NCBI GenBank assembly: GCA_964646435.1
Contig: CAZYEJ010000007.1
Coordinates: 1-57,630, forward strand
Length of the DNA stretch: 57,630 bases
Direction: 5' to 3'
Source: UBA3076 sp964646435
GTDB lineage: Bacteria > Desulfobacterota > Dissulfuribacteria > Dissulfuribacterales > UBA3076
This document shows, one piece after another, positions 40,538 through 50,100 of the stretch. The notes under the pieces were generated by a model, which was not told the origin of the DNA, did no database searches, and saw nothing but the letters and a program-made list of their open reading frames with translations. Numbering within the stretch: the first letter of the stretch is position 1; every line of letters begins with the position of its first letter. Both the position numbers and the translations under genes were made by a program.

Positions 40538-41260
40538 TTACAGTTTAAAGTTTTCTCCCAAATATATTCTCCGTGCCAGATCGCTTGAGGCGATGTGTTC
40601 AGGAGTACCCTCTTCGTTAATAACTCCTAAATTAACAATATAGGCCCAATCACATACAGTCAAGGTTTCGCGAACGTTGTGGTCTGAAATGAAGACTCCT
40701 ATTCCCCTGGCCTTCAAGTCCCGTATTATCTTTTGCAGGTCGGAGACAGCTAGGGGATCAACGCCTGCAAAGGGTTCGTCAAGCAGAATAAACGAGGGGT
40801 CGGTAGCAAGTGCCCGCATAACTTCCACACGTCTCCGTTCTCCTCCAGAAAGCGACTGTGCCTGTTGATCCGCGAGGGCGGAGAGTCCCATGTCATCTAA
40901 GAGTTCAAGGGTCTTGCTTTCTATTTCCTGGCGAGAGAGCCCCTTTATTTCCAATACAAGGCGGATGTTATCAGCAACTGACAGTTTCCTGAATACCGAT
41001 GGCTCTTGAGGTAAATAGGTTATGCCTTTACGAGCCCGTTTGTGCATAGGTAAATCGGTTATATCTTCCCCATCAAACGAAACTTTCCCTTCGTCGGGTC
41101 TGATGAGGCCGGCGATCATATAGAATATAGTGGTTTTGCCGGCACCATTTGGGCCCAGCAGACCTACTATGCTATGGTCTGATAACTCAAGGCTTACGCC
41201 ATTGACCGCCGGCCGGCCACGAAAACGCTTTACCAGTTTTTCTACGTTCAATTTGCTCAT
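40538..41260 (-). CDS. lptB: LPS export ABC transporter ATP-binding protein
   Basis: 240 residues. Walker A GPNGAGKT, Q-loop YLPQEPSVFRKLSV, signature QSLSGGERRRVEV, Walker B SFILLDEPFAGVDP and switch His in GVFISDHNVRET. LptB powers LPS extraction by LptFG on the inner membrane. It follows lptA by 18 bases and precedes rpoN, the standard order. lptF and lptG are not in this window. Confidence 0.96.
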   Translation of the reverse strand: MSKLNVEKLVKRFRGRPAVNGVSLELSDHSIVGLLGPNGAGKTTIFYMIAGLIRPDEGKVSFDGEDITDLPMHKRARKGITYLPQEPSVFRKLSVADNIRLVLEIKGLSRQEIESKTLELLDDMGLSALADQQAQSLSGGERRRVEVMRALATDPSFILLDEPFAGVDPLAVSDLQKIIRDLKARGIGVFISDHNVRETLTVCDWAYIVNLGVINEEGTPEHIASSDLARRIYLGENFKL

Positions 41261-41278
41261 AGATAACCTGAGAGGTGA

Positions 41279-41848
41279 TTATTCATTTGGATAGACAACC
41301 GCCCTAACCTTTGTTTCACTGCTTCCTTTAACTACACTTCGATCTTCATTAATAAAAAAGATAATCCGTTCTCCACTCACACGGTTAAGGCCCTCCGAAA
41401 CTTGGGCCCTACCTGTAATAGTTATTTTTTCAGCAGGTTTATCGTAGATAGCCTGTTTTCCTGTACCGACCCGCTCACCCTGGATTATACGTACATGACC
41501 TGTGGCCACGATTTTTTTAACAGTCTTTTTTGTTTCTCCCCCCTGTTTTCTTTTTTCATAAAAGACCTCGAGTTTGTCAGAATATATTGTAAGATCACCT
41601 CTGGTGGCCTTCACATGCCCGGTGAACACCACGATACCGGATTTATCCATCGACTCCATCAGGTCACTCTCTATATTTATTGGGAGTTTGCCCCCACTTG
41701 TCGTACCGGCAGGTGGAGTATCCGGGGTGTCCAACTGGGCCATAGCCATCGAGCATTGAAAATGCATAAAAATAAGGATACAAAACCAGATAGCTGAATT
41801 TCTAACCTTGCTCATTTGCTGGCGTACACAAAAAATTTGAAACTTCAT
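41279..41848 (-). CDS. lptA: Periplasmic LPS transport protein LptA (OstA-like)
   Basis: 189 residues. A signal sequence (SAIWFCILIFMHFQCSMAMA) is followed by a beta-jellyroll OstA domain with repeated strand motifs: INIESDLMESMDKSGIVVFT, GDLTIYSDKLEVFYEK, ATGHVRIIQGERVGTGKQAI and RVSGERIIFFINEDRSVV. LptA forms the periplasmic bridge for LPS. The ATG at 41848 has AGGA six bases upstream. It lies between lptC and lptB. Confidence 0.92.
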   Translation of the reverse strand: MKFQIFCVRQQMSKVRNSAIWFCILIFMHFQCSMAMAQLDTPDTPPAGTTSGGKLPINIESDLMESMDKSGIVVFTGHVKATRGDLTIYSDKLEVFYEKRKQGGETKKTVKKIVATGHVRIIQGERVGTGKQAIYDKPAEKITITGRAQVSEGLNRVSGERIIFFINEDRSVVKGSSETKVRAVVYPNE

Positions 41849-41892
41849 TATGATTCCTCATAGGCGTTCAAGGGTTCAGGGTTACATTCCCC

Positions 41893-42459
41893 TTAAGGTT
41901 CCAGCTCGCCGTTTTCCGGCAGGACAGTCGTCTGTCTCTTTACTGTGAGTTTACCCTTTTGAAGATCGTACTCAAGCCCTTCGCCCTTCATTTCTAGTCT
42001 GTCTCCTTTGATAAGTACTTTGTCCTTGGTCCAGATAAGTCTTTTTTTCTGACTGAAGCACATAGTTTCTGAAAAGAGCGTAGAGCCATCTTCAGAGTGT
42101 ATTTTTACATCGCCATTTAGTGACATTTCATCATTACCGATTCTGTACACGCCTGAATCAGCAGTGACAATAGCATGACCTCCTCCAGTAGGGAAAAACT
42201 TTATTTTTATCCTTTCCAGGTCCATGATGTTTTTGTCCTCATAAAGTTGGGCTACATTTGCCTTTAGGACCCACTGGATCTTTTCGCCTATGTTTCTCGT
42301 GTAACGAATACCTCCAAGGGTAAGATCAGCCTTCATTTCTTTGAAATCCGTGGTCCATAGATCACTGGTACTCTTGCTTTGTTGCCACGGCATCCAAAGA
42401 GCTATCAAAGAAAGGACGGCAGCAAGTATCCAGAATAGATGTTGTTGCTCGAGTTTCAT
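41893..42459 (-). CDS. lptC: LPS export bitopic protein LptC
   Basis: 188 residues: one N-terminal helix (LFWILAAVLSLIALWM) anchors a periplasmic OstA-like domain. LTLGGIRYTRNIGEKIQWVL and HAIVTADSGVYRIGNDEMSL are typical LptC/YrbK blocks. LptC hands LPS from LptBFG to LptA. It lies between kdsC and lptA in the same direction, with a stem-loop just upstream. Confidence 0.9.
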   Translation of the reverse strand: MKLEQQHLFWILAAVLSLIALWMPWQQSKSTSDLWTTDFKEMKADLTLGGIRYTRNIGEKIQWVLKANVAQLYEDKNIMDLERIKIKFFPTGGGHAIVTADSGVYRIGNDEMSLNGDVKIHSEDGSTLFSETMCFSQKKRLIWTKDKVLIKGDRLEMKGEGLEYDLQKGKLTVKRQTTVLPENGELEP

Positions 42460-42489
42460 GCGTTGGCCATTGGTTTTGCAGGATATTCC

Positions 42490-42518
42490 GTGTCTGAACG
42501 GAAAGGCAGTTCAGACAC
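42490..42518 (-). promoter_or_regulatory. 10-bp perfect stem-loop between kdsC and lptC
   Basis: GTGTCTGAAC (42490-42499) and GTTCAGACAC (42509-42518) enclose a nine-base loop. It lies a few bases after the kdsC stop on the minus strand without a T-run. It resembles the stems after tpiA and ptsN in the shared GTCTG core. Confidence 0.5.
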
Positions 42519-42525
42519 ATTACCA

Positions 42526-43074
42526 TCAGGGGGTGGGGTTAAGGTAATGATTCAGGAATTCACTTCTCCTGTTTTGGGCCTTGAGGATCAGTTCGCAGAC
42601 TTCCCTAACCGCACCCCTTCCCCCTGCTTGTTGTGTAACATAATCAGCATAATCTTCCATAGATTGTGCGGCATCGGCAACTACTATGGCAAGACCCGCT
42701 TTCTGAAGAAGGGGTAGATCCACCCAGTCGTCTCCTATGTATGCAATTTCTTCATCTTCTATCCCCAGCTTTTCCTTTATTCCCTCATATACTTCTGTTT
42801 TGTCAGGCAGTCCTTGATATACCAACTTTATGCCTAATTCCTCGGCCCTGATAGCAAGGGCACGAGAAGAACGGGAACTGAGAATTGCTACATGGATTCC
42901 CGCCAGACCAAGGAGCTTAAGGCCAAGGCCATCGTGAACATGAAAATTCTGCACCTGTTCCCCTTGAGAGGTATATACAATACTTCCGTCGGTCAGTACT
43001 CCGTCAACATCCAACGCAAGAAGGCGGATGTTACCGGCCTTTGTCATGAGCAGTTCTTTATCTATATGTGCCAT
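42526..43074 (-). CDS. kdsC: 3-deoxy-D-manno-octulosonate 8-phosphate phosphatase
   Basis: 182 residues, a cap-less HAD phosphatase. Motif I LLALDVDGVLTDGSIVY carries the nucleophile Asp; other blocks are FHVHDGLGLKLL, AILSSRSSRALAIRAEELG and motif IV YIGDDWVDLPLL. KdsC forms tetramers that dephosphorylate Kdo-8-phosphate to Kdo for LPS. The start is uncertain: ATG 43074 is used, TTG 43086 and a later ATG are alternatives. It is downstream of kdsA. Confidence 0.93.
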   Translation of the reverse strand: MAHIDKELLMTKAGNIRLLALDVDGVLTDGSIVYTSQGEQVQNFHVHDGLGLKLLGLAGIHVAILSSRSSRALAIRAEELGIKLVYQGLPDKTEVYEGIKEKLGIEDEEIAYIGDDWVDLPLLQKAGLAIVVADAAQSMEDYADYVTQQAGGRGAVREVCELILKAQNRRSEFLNHYLNPTP

Positions 43075-43149
43075 CTGAAAATGCAATGTTAAATTTTAAA
43101 TTTTGAATTGTGGAAAAAGAGTTAAAAAACATATACCTTAATTCAAAAT

Positions 43150-43986
43150 TCAGTCTACCGCCTGCCTAATCCTGGAAAGAATCTTCAGCAGGTCTGCCGC
43201 AGCTTCAAGGGAGAGACTGTTGGGGCCGTCACAAAGGGCCTTGTCCGGATTTGGGTGGACCTCCAGAAAGATTCCATCCACTCCTGCTGCCATTGCAGCC
43301 CTGGCAAGGGTGGACACGAATTCCCTCTGGCCTGATGAGCACCCATCCCCACCGCCAGGGAGTTGAACACTGTGTGTGGCGTCAAAGACCACGGGAAACC
43401 CGATTTCCCTCATTATAGCCAGACTTCGCATGTCAACCACCAGATTATTGTAGCCAAAAGAGGTGCCCCTTTCAGTGAGGATAATCTGGTCATTTCCACT
43501 CTTTTTTATCTTGGCAACTGCGTATCTCATGTCCCACGGGGCCATGAACTGCCCCTTCTTGATGTTGATTGGAAGACGGGTTCGGGCTGCTGCCACCAGA
43601 AGATCTGTCTGTCTGCAAAGAAAGGCAGGTATCTGTATACAGTCAAGGACAGTTGCGGCTGCCTCTACCTGGTCCGGAGTGTGGACATCTGAAATCACCG
43701 GAACATTCAGTTTCTCCTTGATGGCAGAGAGCATCTCAATGCCTTCAGCCACTCCTGGTCCTCTGTATGACCTTATAGATGTCCTGTTTGCCTTGTCGAA
43801 GGATGCCTTGAATAGATAGGAAAACCCATAATCCCCGGCAGCCTGGGCCATAAAGGCGCCGATGGAAATGGCGGTTTCAATGTCTTCCAGCACGCAGGGT
43901 CCTGCAATAAGTAAAGGCGGTTGTCCTGAACCAACGCCGATTCCGGCTATATGCACGTTTGCTACTTGGATATCTTTTGTACTCAT
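43150..43986 (-). CDS. kdsA: 2-dehydro-3-deoxyphosphooctonate aldolase (Kdo-8-P synthase), metal-dependent type
   Basis: 278 residues. It condenses PEP and arabinose 5-phosphate to Kdo-8-phosphate. Signatures: LLIAGPCVLED, FKASFDKANRTSIRSYRGPG, QIPAFLCRQTDLLVAAA, KKGQFMAPWDM and FDATHSVQLPGG. The Cys in IAGPC corresponds to the metal-binding Cys of class II enzymes such as that of Aquifex aeolicus; class I enzymes (E. coli) have Asn. It lies between pyrG and kdsC. Confidence 0.96.
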   Translation of the reverse strand: MSTKDIQVANVHIAGIGVGSGQPPLLIAGPCVLEDIETAISIGAFMAQAAGDYGFSYLFKASFDKANRTSIRSYRGPGVAEGIEMLSAIKEKLNVPVISDVHTPDQVEAAATVLDCIQIPAFLCRQTDLLVAAARTRLPINIKKGQFMAPWDMRYAVAKIKKSGNDQIILTERGTSFGYNNLVVDMRSLAIMREIGFPVVFDATHSVQLPGGGDGCSSGQREFVSTLARAAMAAGVDGIFLEVHPNPDKALCDGPNSLSLEAAADLLKILSRIRQAVD

Positions 43987-44015
43987 TGTCTTAGCTTTCA
44001 GCTTTTTTGCAAATA

Positions 44016-44127
44016 CTGTAAACGTTTACAGGATGCTGTAGATGCAAGGCGTACGGGTACGCAGACGTACTTCGTGTACTTCAAGTGCCCGACAACAAAG
44101 CAGATGTGGTGCCCTGTAAACGCTTAC
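44016..44127. repeat. Dispersed palindromic repeat, copy B, overlapping the 3' end of pyrG
   Basis: 112 bp matching 1287-1398 along its whole length with few substitutions. The ends CTGTAAACGTTTACAGG and CCCTGTAAACGCTTAC are inverted repeats, and GCGTACGGGTACGC forms an internal hairpin. Its right part (44081-44127) is read as the last codons of pyrG on the minus strand. Confidence 0.85.
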
Positions 44128-45745
44128 CAAGTGCAGCCTGTATAAATGCCGCAAACAGGGGATGGGGATCAAGGGGCCTGGATTTGAACTCGGGATGGAA
44201 TTGACAGACGAGAAACCATGGATGTTCCGGTATTTCAATAATTTCCACCAATTCACCATTGGGACTCAGTCCGGCGAACCTGATCCCAGCGTCCTCAAGG
44301 GCCTTGCGATAGGAATTGTTGAACTCGTACCTGTGGCGGTGCCTTTCGGAGATCTGTTCGACCCCATAGGCGGCATATGCCTTGCTGTCCATGGCCAACC
44401 GGCATGGATATGCGCCAAGGCGCATAGTGCCTCCCTTATCAGTGTTCTCATCTCTTTTTTGTATTTTATCAGCGCGGTAGTCGTACCATTCTTTCATCAG
44501 GTAGATTACCGGATCAGATGTGGTAGGATCGAATTCAGTGCTGTCAGCCAGGGGCAGCCCGGCCACGTTTCGGGCAAATTCTACAACTGCCAACTGCATG
44601 CCCAGACAGATGCCGAAAAAAGGCACCTTGTTTTCTCTGGCATAAGTAATGGCCTCAAATTTTCCAGGTATTCCCCTTGAGCCAAATCCCCCCGGGACCA
44701 AGATCCCATCGGCTTTTGAAAGCCGGTTTACCAGCTCTTCGCCCCTTGTTTCCTCTGAGTTCACAAAATCTATTTCGACTTCGGAGCTGTTTGCAACACC
44801 CCCGTGGAACAGTGCCTCATTCAGGCTTTTGTAGGACTCCCTGAGGTTCACATACTTACCAACCATAGCAATCCGCACTTTGTGCTGTGGTTCCTTAACT
44901 TTGGCAAGAAGGTCCTCCCACTCGGTAAGCACAGGTTCCCTTGTCCACATGTTAAGGGATTCGATGATTCGTTCGTCTAGCCCTTGCTCGTGAAATCGTA
45001 TCGGCACTTCATAGATGCACTTTACGTCTTTGGCTGCAATAACCCGGTTTTCTTCTACGTTGCAGAATAATGATATCTTGGACTTAATGTCCGGTGAAAG
45101 ATCAATCTGAGTGCGGCAGAGCAGGATGTCCGGCTGAATCCCTATGGATAACAGTTCTTTTACGCTGTGTTGTGTTGGTTTTGTTTTAAGTTCACCTGCT
45201 GCCTGGATATAGGGCACATAGGTCAAATGGATATAAAGGGTATTTTTAGTACCCAGGTCGCTCCTTAACTGTCTGATAGCCTCCAGAAACGGCAGGCCTT
45301 CAATGTCCCCTATTGTGCCTCCTATTTCAATAATGGCTATATCTGCCTCACCATTTAATTGGAGAATCGCCTGTTTGATCTCGTCAGTTATGTGAGGGAT
45401 GACCTGGACCGTACCTCCAAGGTAGTCTCCCCTTCGCTCCTTTGTGATAACACTATAATAAATACGTCCTGAAGTGTAGTTGTGCCTCTGCCCCAGCTTT
45501 GCATGGGTGTAACGCTCGTAATGCCCGAGATCCAGATCTGTTTCAGTACCATCGTCTGTCACAAATACCTCGCCGTGCTGGAAAGGGTTCATGGTGCCGG
45601 GATCCACGTTGATGTATGGGTCCAGCTTCTGAATAGTGATCCGAAGCCCCCTGGCCTCGAGCAATGCCCCTATGGAAGCTGCCGCCAGGCCTTTCCCCAG
45701 AGATGAGAGTACCCCTCCTGTGATAAAAATGAACTTTGTTGTCAT
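44081..45745 (-). CDS. pyrG: CTP synthase with a repeat-derived C-terminal tail
   Basis: 554 residues. The amidoligase domain starts FIFITGGVLSSLGKGLAAAS and contains LDPYINVDPGTMNPFQHGEV. The glutamine amidotransferase domain has nucleophile Cys in PFFGICLGMQLAVVEFA and the His/Glu pair in CQFHPEFKSRP. It makes CTP from UTP, ATP and glutamine. After FAAFIQAALG the final residues (KRLQGTTSALLSGT) and stop codon are encoded by the dispersed repeat at 44016-44127, so the native end was probably replaced by the repeat. The catalytic core is complete and activity should persist. It precedes kdsA. Confidence 0.96.
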   Translation of the reverse strand: MTTKFIFITGGVLSSLGKGLAAASIGALLEARGLRITIQKLDPYINVDPGTMNPFQHGEVFVTDDGTETDLDLGHYERYTHAKLGQRHNYTSGRIYYSVITKERRGDYLGGTVQVIPHITDEIKQAILQLNGEADIAIIEIGGTIGDIEGLPFLEAIRQLRSDLGTKNTLYIHLTYVPYIQAAGELKTKPTQHSVKELLSIGIQPDILLCRTQIDLSPDIKSKISLFCNVEENRVIAAKDVKCIYEVPIRFHEQGLDERIIESLNMWTREPVLTEWEDLLAKVKEPQHKVRIAMVGKYVNLRESYKSLNEALFHGGVANSSEVEIDFVNSEETRGEELVNRLSKADGILVPGGFGSRGIPGKFEAITYARENKVPFFGICLGMQLAVVEFARNVAGLPLADSTEFDPTTSDPVIYLMKEWYDYRADKIQKRDENTDKGGTMRLGAYPCRLAMDSKAYAAYGVEQISERHRHRYEFNNSYRKALEDAGIRFAGLSPNGELVEIIEIPEHPWFLVCQFHPEFKSRPLDPHPLFAAFIQAALGKRLQGTTSALLSGT

Positions 45746-45793
45746 ATTTATAAAATCCTATGCAGATAAAGGGTTATATCATTCGAACAGTTA

Positions 45794-45880
45794 GGAATTC
45801 TTATACCTCTTCGCAGGATTACAACGCCTGTTTTACCGCAACCCACCTAACTGTAAGCGTTTGCGAATTCTTATACCTCA
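45794..45880. repeat. Partial repeat copy C flanked by 15-bp direct repeats
   Basis: 45819-45862 matches the front part of copy A (TTACAACGCC, TTTTACCGCAACCCACC, CTGTAAGC). It is bracketed by direct repeats GAATTCTTATACCTC at 45794-45808 and 45866-45880. The arrangement suggests an insertion with a target duplication, or a deletion product of the longer element. It lies between cbiC and pyrG. Confidence 0.6.
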
Positions 45881-45932
45881 TCAGAGACCAAAACCTGATG
45901 TTTTGCAAGCGGTTTCCAAGGCAAATTATTTC

Positions 45933-46577
45933 TTACACTGCCATACGGAGCAAGGCATTGACTATTGCTATTGCCACAGTACTGCCACCCTTTCGTCCCA
46001 GGGCCGTAATGTAGGAAACGTTTTGCTTCAGCAGAAGTTCCTTGGACTCAGCGGCGTTCACAAATCCTACAGGTACGCCGATTATTAGATCCGGCCTGAA
46101 CTGCCCTGAGGACACCAGTTCTATAATTCGCAAGAGGGCGGTCGGAGCATTGCCGATTGCCACAATCCCCACATCATCCCCGGCCCCAAGGGTCATGGCA
46201 GCCTTGGCTTTGGTACAACCAAGGTCTTTTGCCATCTCTATGCACTCCCTGGTCTTAATAGGAGCCACCACTTTTACGCCTAAGAATTTTATTATGCCGG
46301 GACTTATACCGGCAGCTACCATTCCAACATCCACGAGTATGGATCTACCTGCCAGTAAGGCCTTTATCCCATTTTTTATTGCAGCAGGATGAAACCTGAC
46401 ATTTTCAGCAAAATCAAAATCAGCCGTGGCGTGGATAATTCTGTAAACCACGGGGAGTTCCTTGTCATTGAAAGTAGTGGGACCCAGTTCCTGAGCGATG
46501 ATTTCCATACTCCTGGCCTCAATCTCATCCCCGGGAAGACCTGACACTCCCTCCATACTGACATTTTCAGCCCTCAT
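45933..46577 (-). CDS. cbiC: Precorrin-8X / cobalt-precorrin-8 methylmutase
   Basis: 214 residues. The catalytic His49 lies in VVYRIIHATADFDF; other family blocks are ILVDVGMVAAGI, AIGNAPTALLRIIEL and LIIGVPVGFVNAAESKELL. It moves the C-11 methyl to C-12 during corrin ring synthesis (CbiC/CobH). The ATG overlaps the stop of cobO by four bases. Other ring-building cobalamin genes are not in view. Confidence 0.94.
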   Translation of the reverse strand: MRAENVSMEGVSGLPGDEIEARSMEIIAQELGPTTFNDKELPVVYRIIHATADFDFAENVRFHPAAIKNGIKALLAGRSILVDVGMVAAGISPGIIKFLGVKVVAPIKTRECIEMAKDLGCTKAKAAMTLGAGDDVGIVAIGNAPTALLRIIELVSSGQFRPDLIIGVPVGFVNAAESKELLLKQNVSYITALGRKGGSTVAIAIVNALLRMAV

Positions 46578-47098
46578 TTTTCTATCCCTTCCCTTGCCCT
46601 CACTCCCTTACTGAAATAATGTTTTATCATTCGTGCTTCTGTTACCAGATCGGCTCGCTCCATTATTTCTTTAGTCGCCCATTTCCCGGTAAGTACGAGT
46701 TCTACATCTTGAGGCCGTTTTTCTAAAAGGCTTATTATGCTTTCCAACGGGATGAGCCCGAAGTGAACAGCCACATTTATTTCATCAAGTACGATCAGGT
46801 CATATTTTCCATCTTCCATTACCTGCATTATTTCACTAAGGCCGGTCCGGGCCATTTCTATCTCTTTCTCTGAGGGTCTTCCTTTAGTAAATCTGCCTAA
46901 GCCGTATTGATGAATGGTGACCTGGTCCCCAAATTTTTTAAGGGCCTTTATTTCACTGAATTCGCCATGTTTCAGAAACTGGGTAAACAATACCCTCCAG
47001 CCGGCTCCAACTGACCGGAGGACTAGCCCAAGAGCGGCAGTAGTCTTCCCCTTTCCGTTCCCGGTATAGACGTGGACATAACGCGTTTCTTTCTGCAA
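46574..47098 (-). CDS. cobO: Cob(I)yrinic acid a,c-diamide adenosyltransferase (CobA/CobO/BtuR)
   Basis: 174 residues. An N-terminal P-loop YTGNGKGKTTAALGLVLR, then WRVLFTQFLKHGEFSEI, YDLIVLDEINVAVHFGLI and ELVLTGKWATKEIMERADLV. It attaches the 5'-deoxyadenosyl group to cobalt in corrinoids using ATP. It is coupled to cbiC by an ATGA overlap and starts 17 bases after the AsmA-like gene. Confidence 0.94.
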   Translation of the reverse strand: MQKETRYVHVYTGNGKGKTTAALGLVLRSVGAGWRVLFTQFLKHGEFSEIKALKKFGDQVTIHQYGLGRFTKGRPSEKEIEMARTGLSEIMQVMEDGKYDLIVLDEINVAVHFGLIPLESIISLLEKRPQDVELVLTGKWATKEIMERADLVTEARMIKHYFSKGVRAREGIEK

Positions 47099-47115
47099 GT
47101 GTCTCCTTTGGATTT

Positions 47116-50100
47116 TTATGGAAAAATCGGGCTCAATATACGAAACGGCAGCATTAATGTGTTCTTGACCAGGTTTATCATGGCTCCGCCTACTGCATCA
47201 GGTGAAAGGACCGTGACCTCCGGGTCTTTTATCTGTCCTTTGATTTTTACCGGAAATGCCACGATTACCGCGTCCTTTCCTCCTAGGGCCTTCCCTATCA
47301 GAGGTACCTTTGAGACTATAGTGTCTATGGTCTTCAATGGAGCTACCAGTACAATCATGTCTGCATCCATGTCGTCCAGATCAATTTTCCCGCTAGCGAA
47401 GAGGTTTAACCCTTTCCCTTTGATTATAGCATGATCAATAATTAGGTTGTTGTCCTTTATGTTGCCCTTAATATCCATTTGTGAAAAAGGAAAGCCTCCA
47501 GTAAGGAAATCCTGGAATCCATTTTTGGAAAAAAGGTCTATAACATTAAGAACGCTGAATATTTTGGAGAGCAGTGTCATGCGTCTGATTATACCGTTGG
47601 AGGATAGGAGTTCAACAGTGCCACGTTGCCAGTTGCCAGGTGTCCCTTCAATGTTTGCATTAAAGACAAATGGCCCCTCTAATATGTCTTGCTTAAAACC
47701 GAGGCATGAAAGCACTTCCTGGAAAAGCACTTCCTCTTCGTGATCAGTAGAAATAGACAGATTGGCCATGCCATAGCCTGGTCCTGAACGCCAGGTGCCA
47801 ATGGTATTGAGGCCGCAGATTGTTCCTGAGGATATAGAGACGGCTGTTTTCCCCTGAGGTAAGAATTTTACCTGACCTGTGATGGGTTGCCAGACATAGT
47901 CGGTGACTTTGTGGTCTTTATCTGCAAAGGCCGCTTCCTCACTGCCTGTGTATTTAAAGCTATCCAACTCGAAGTTGATTCTGCCTGTAAGAGAAAGGGG
48001 AGAATTTGATGATTTGAGAGTAGGTGCAAGGTCGGGGGGAGAAGGTTTTTCTTTATATGTACCAATGAATCGGGAGAGGTTTTTCCAGGAAAGGGAATCG
48101 GATTTCAGATCCAGGTCCAGATCAATATTATGCTTTGAGAATGAGGCCCTTCCCTTAGACATTACTGATTCGTCATTTATTACCAAAGAGAGTTCCTCTA
48201 TGTCTGTCCATGAGTTATGACCTGCCAAGTTGGCATGTTTGACAGCTATCGGCTCTGCAACTCCCCAGTGCCAGTTTAGTCCAGATGCCTCTATAGAGCC
48301 CTTAAGTTGGGCAGAACTCGGATCTGACAGCAAGTAACTCAGGTTGCATAAGCCCTCTATATGGCCTGATAATATATTATTCTCTTCCAGAATTTTGTCC
48401 AGAGTGTCTCTTTCCAGGTATCCTTCCCAATTTAGCAGTAAATTTTCCCTGGGAGTCTGTAGCAAATTCAGAGAAAGACTCGCCTTTTCATCCGGAGTAG
48501 TAATAGTAAGATCTTTTATAGAAAACTCCTTTGGACTGGAGCTGATATCCAGTTTTACCTTTGTGGTCTTCTTGTTTTCTATATCTGAGATGATCTCTCC
48601 TTTTACGTCAGTCTTTTTGGGATCCCAGGCAATCCTTAAATGGTTCATGGTGCAAGGGGTCCTTGGAAAGTACAGGACGGGTATCCAACCCTTTGCCTTT
48701 ACCCACTGGGAAATACCTTCTCTCGCAGTCCCGCTCAGATCAAGCCGGCCCTGCCATTCTTGCCATCTTTTGTGTTTAAGATCTCCGTTTAAGTTCATCT
48801 GTTGGTCTGAAAGGCGCATCCTGCAACTGGATATTCGAACATTTTCCTGATCAACCTGTGCAGAGGCCTGCTCAATGTTGGATGGTCCTGGAAGCAGGGG
48901 GCTGTGGAAATCAAGGTCTTTTGTGTTGGCCGTTATGCTGTATTTCCAGCTCAGAGGTTTCCTCACGGGTCCTTTAAGCCATGCATCAGTTACTTCCAAG
49001 GGACCATCAATTGAAAGAAGTACTTTGGAAAGGATTTCTTGCAGCCTGGGATAGCGTTTCAGCTCCGAGAAAAAGGGGCCTGAGTCCAGAGAGGCATTAA
49101 GCTTTCTGATATCGAGAAAAACCTCATCTTTCCATCTTACTGATCCCTCAGTTTTGTGAATAGAATTGGGACCGGCTACCCCCTGAACATTGCTCCAGCT
49201 CACTTCGTCAGGAAGGACCTGGAGTTGACCTTTCTTGATCTTGATAGGCCATGTGATCCGCTCGTAATTTGCCGTTCCATCAATGCTCGACACTTCCACT
49301 CTCACTGAAATATCTTTTAATCTGTCTCCCAGGATAAGACGCCCTGAGGTCTTGCCCCGGACATTGCTAAATTTGGCCAGCTCATCCCTGAACTCTTGGT
49401 GATTAACCAGCCTGTGCAAAAGGGCAGGGAGTTTTGAAAGGTCTGCATCCAGTTCCATATCCAATTTGAAGACCTTGTCATCACCAACCAGACCCAATAC
49501 AAGAGAGCCATTTGTACCCAGGGAGTCGCCCAGTCTGGCTGAGAGATTCTGTCCTGTCAGTATCCCGTTTCTGATCTCGATTTGACCCGAGGTCTCTTTG
49601 AGGTCCAGATCCACATTTGGAACGTGTACCGGCGCTCCATCTACGTCGGCTGTGATGGTCATGGCCTTTAGTTTCCGAAAGTGTGACACAGGTCCCTCAA
49701 AGTAAAATTTTGCCTCCCTGGCCTTTCCTCCCAGGACTATGCTGCACACCAGGTCGGCCACTTTATGCCTGCCGAACAGGGCGAGGACTTTTTCTCTGAC
49801 TCCTGAAAGATTTACTTCCTTTGCCTTGAGGTCAATATACCAGAGAGCCTCATCAGTGAGAGCCGCCTGACGCCTTTCTATCACTCCTGATAAGGTCAGC
49901 CCGGGGTCTGTAAGCTCCAACGCATTTACCGACACGTGAAGTTGCTGCCCCTGTTTTTTAAAACTCAGGTCTGTATAACCGCATGAAAACAGCAGTTCTT
50001 TGTCATGTGATTCGATTTTTAGACAAGGGGAGTCTCCTTTTACTGAGGCCTTTATATCGTCAAGACCGGTTCCTGTGATAACAGCCTTTATGTTAACGTC

